Shown here: positions 19,999 to 20,823 of the stretch, in pieces
Numbering within the stretch: position 1 is the stretch's first letter
How the letters are laid out: every line of letters starts with the position of its first letter
Origin: CAZGMC01 sp964526565
GTDB taxonomy: Bacteria; Pseudomonadota; Alphaproteobacteria; DSM-16000; Inquilinaceae
Direction: 5' to 3'
NCBI GenBank assembly: GCA_964526565.1
Contig: CAZGMC010000073.1
Location: forward strand, 1-20,823
DNA length: 20,823 nt
Made by a program: the position numbers and the translations under genes
The notes under the pieces: generated by a model
Database searches by the model: none
What the model was told of the DNA's origin: nothing
Seen by the model: the letters and a program-made list of their open reading frames with translations, nothing else

Positions 19999-20823
19999 AT
20001 GCCCGACAAGCGCCTGTCCCCGCGCCGGCTGGACTTCCGCGACGGCCGGGTGGATCTCAGCCACGGCGGCGGCGGGCGGGCCATGGCCCAGCTCGTCGAC
20101 GAGCTGTTCGTGGCCGCCTTCGACAACCCGATGCTGGCCCGCCGCGACGACCAGGCCGTGTTCGACGCGCCGGCCGGGCGCATGGTGGTGACCACCGACG
20201 GCTACGTGGTCTCGCCGCTCGCCTTTCCCGGCGGCGACATCGGCATGCTGGCGGTCAACGGCACGCTGAATGACGTGGCCATGGCCGGGGCGCGGCCACT
20301 CTATCTGGCCGCCGCGTTCATCGTCGAGGAGGGTTTCCCGCTGGCCGAGCTGCGCCGGGTCGTCGAGTCGATGGCGCAGGCCGCCCGCGCCGCCGGGGTG
20401 CCGGTGGTCACCGGCGACACCAAGGTGGTGGAGCGCGGCAAGGGCGACGGTGTGTTCGTCACCACCACCGGCATCGGCGTGGTGCCGCCGGGCGTGGCGC
20501 CGTCGGCCGACCGCGCGCGGCCCGGCGACGCGGTGCTGGTGAGCGGCTTCGTCGGCGACCACGGGGTGGCGGTCATGTCGCGGCGCGAGAACCTGACGTT
20601 CGAGACGGCGATCGAGTCGGACACGGCGGCGCTGCACGGCCTGGTCGCCGGGATGGTGGCGGCGGTGCCCGACCTGCACTGCCTGCGCGACCCGACCCGC
20701 GGCGGCCTGGCGGCGACGCTCAACGAGCTGGCCGACCAGTCGGGCGTCGGCATGATGCTGGACGAGGCGGCGATCCCGGTGCGGCCGCAGGTGCGGGCGG
20801 CGTGCGAGCTGCTTGGGCTCGAC
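19999..20823 (+). CDS. hypE: Hydrogenase maturation protein HypE (3' end outside window)
   Basis: HypE works with HypF to make the cyanide ligand of [NiFe]-hydrogenases, dehydrating an S-carbamoyl group on its C-terminal cysteine. The 275 codons present show the family N-terminus LSHGGGGRAMAQLVDELF (20-37), DDQAVF, the GDIGMLAVNGTLNDVAMAGA segment (79-98), VVTGDTKVVERG (136-147) and DPTRGGLAATLNEL, all typical of the PurM-like ATP-binding fold. The catalytic C-terminal cysteine lies beyond the window edge. AGGAAGAG six bases upstream supports ATG 19999. Other hyp and hydrogenase genes are expected to the right. Confidence 0.96.
   Translation, partial: MPDKRLSPRRLDFRDGRVDLSHGGGGRAMAQLVDELFVAAFDNPMLARRDDQAVFDAPAGRMVVTTDGYVVSPLAFPGGDIGMLAVNGTLNDVAMAGARPLYLAAAFIVEEGFPLAELRRVVESMAQAARAAGVPVVTGDTKVVERGKGDGVFVTTTGIGVVPPGVAPSADRARPGDAVLVSGFVGDHGVAVMSRRENLTFETAIESDTAALHGLVAGMVAAVPDLHCLRDPTRGGLAATLNELADQSGVGMMLDEAAIPVRPQVRAACELLGLD

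Overview
The window is very GC-rich, with codons ending mostly in G or C. Its gene families (heme A synthase of the COX15 type, a phasin-like protein, DUF2336-type and PRC-barrel proteins, HypE) suggest a high-GC alphaproteobacterium, probably Rhodospirillales-like. That placement is inference. A run of exactly 100 N at 9344-9443 shows this is a scaffolded draft assembly.

Layout. 1-1939 (minus): two permeases of a peptide/nickel-type ABC importer, the second cut by the window edge. 2066-2230: remnant of a DUF4351 protein. 2276-3678 (plus): FetA/FetB-type metal export ABC transporter. 3781-4091: a PRC-barrel gene whose signal-peptide start lies out of frame with the surviving domain. 4194-5073 (minus): a small secreted Cys protein and a glycine-zipper lipoprotein.

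5277-16589 (plus) reads as an exopolysaccharide / exosortase-associated locus: a sugar aminotransferase; a DUF2336/PAS regulator cut inside its LuxR-type helix-turn-helix; a short fragment of a bacterial sugar transferase; a small membrane protein; two paralogous small exported two-cysteine proteins (8485-8820 and 9256-9725); a tightly packed PqqD-like / HprK-related kinase / nucleotidyltransferase cassette; a very long TPR lipoprotein of the PrsT type; a slightly irregular tRNA-Val; and an O-antigen-ligase-like polymerase. 16645-20823 returns to general functions: a small membrane protein, a phasin-like protein, protein-L-isoaspartate methyltransferase, heme A synthase, and the start of hypE.

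The most interesting unit is 8485-12137. Two homologous small proteins with RRRL-type export signals and two conserved cysteines stand directly before a peptide-chaperone / kinase / nucleotidyltransferase cassette. My hypothesis is that they are substrates: the PqqD-like protein would present them, the kinase and/or nucleotidyltransferase would modify them in the cytoplasm, and they would then be exported to the envelope or polysaccharide layer. One paralog ends in 16 aspartates. The other carries an 11-residue tandem repeat ahead of its export signal, and the assembly breaks inside that repeat. The 5' side of this unit is marked by gene fragments that look like a deletion scar.
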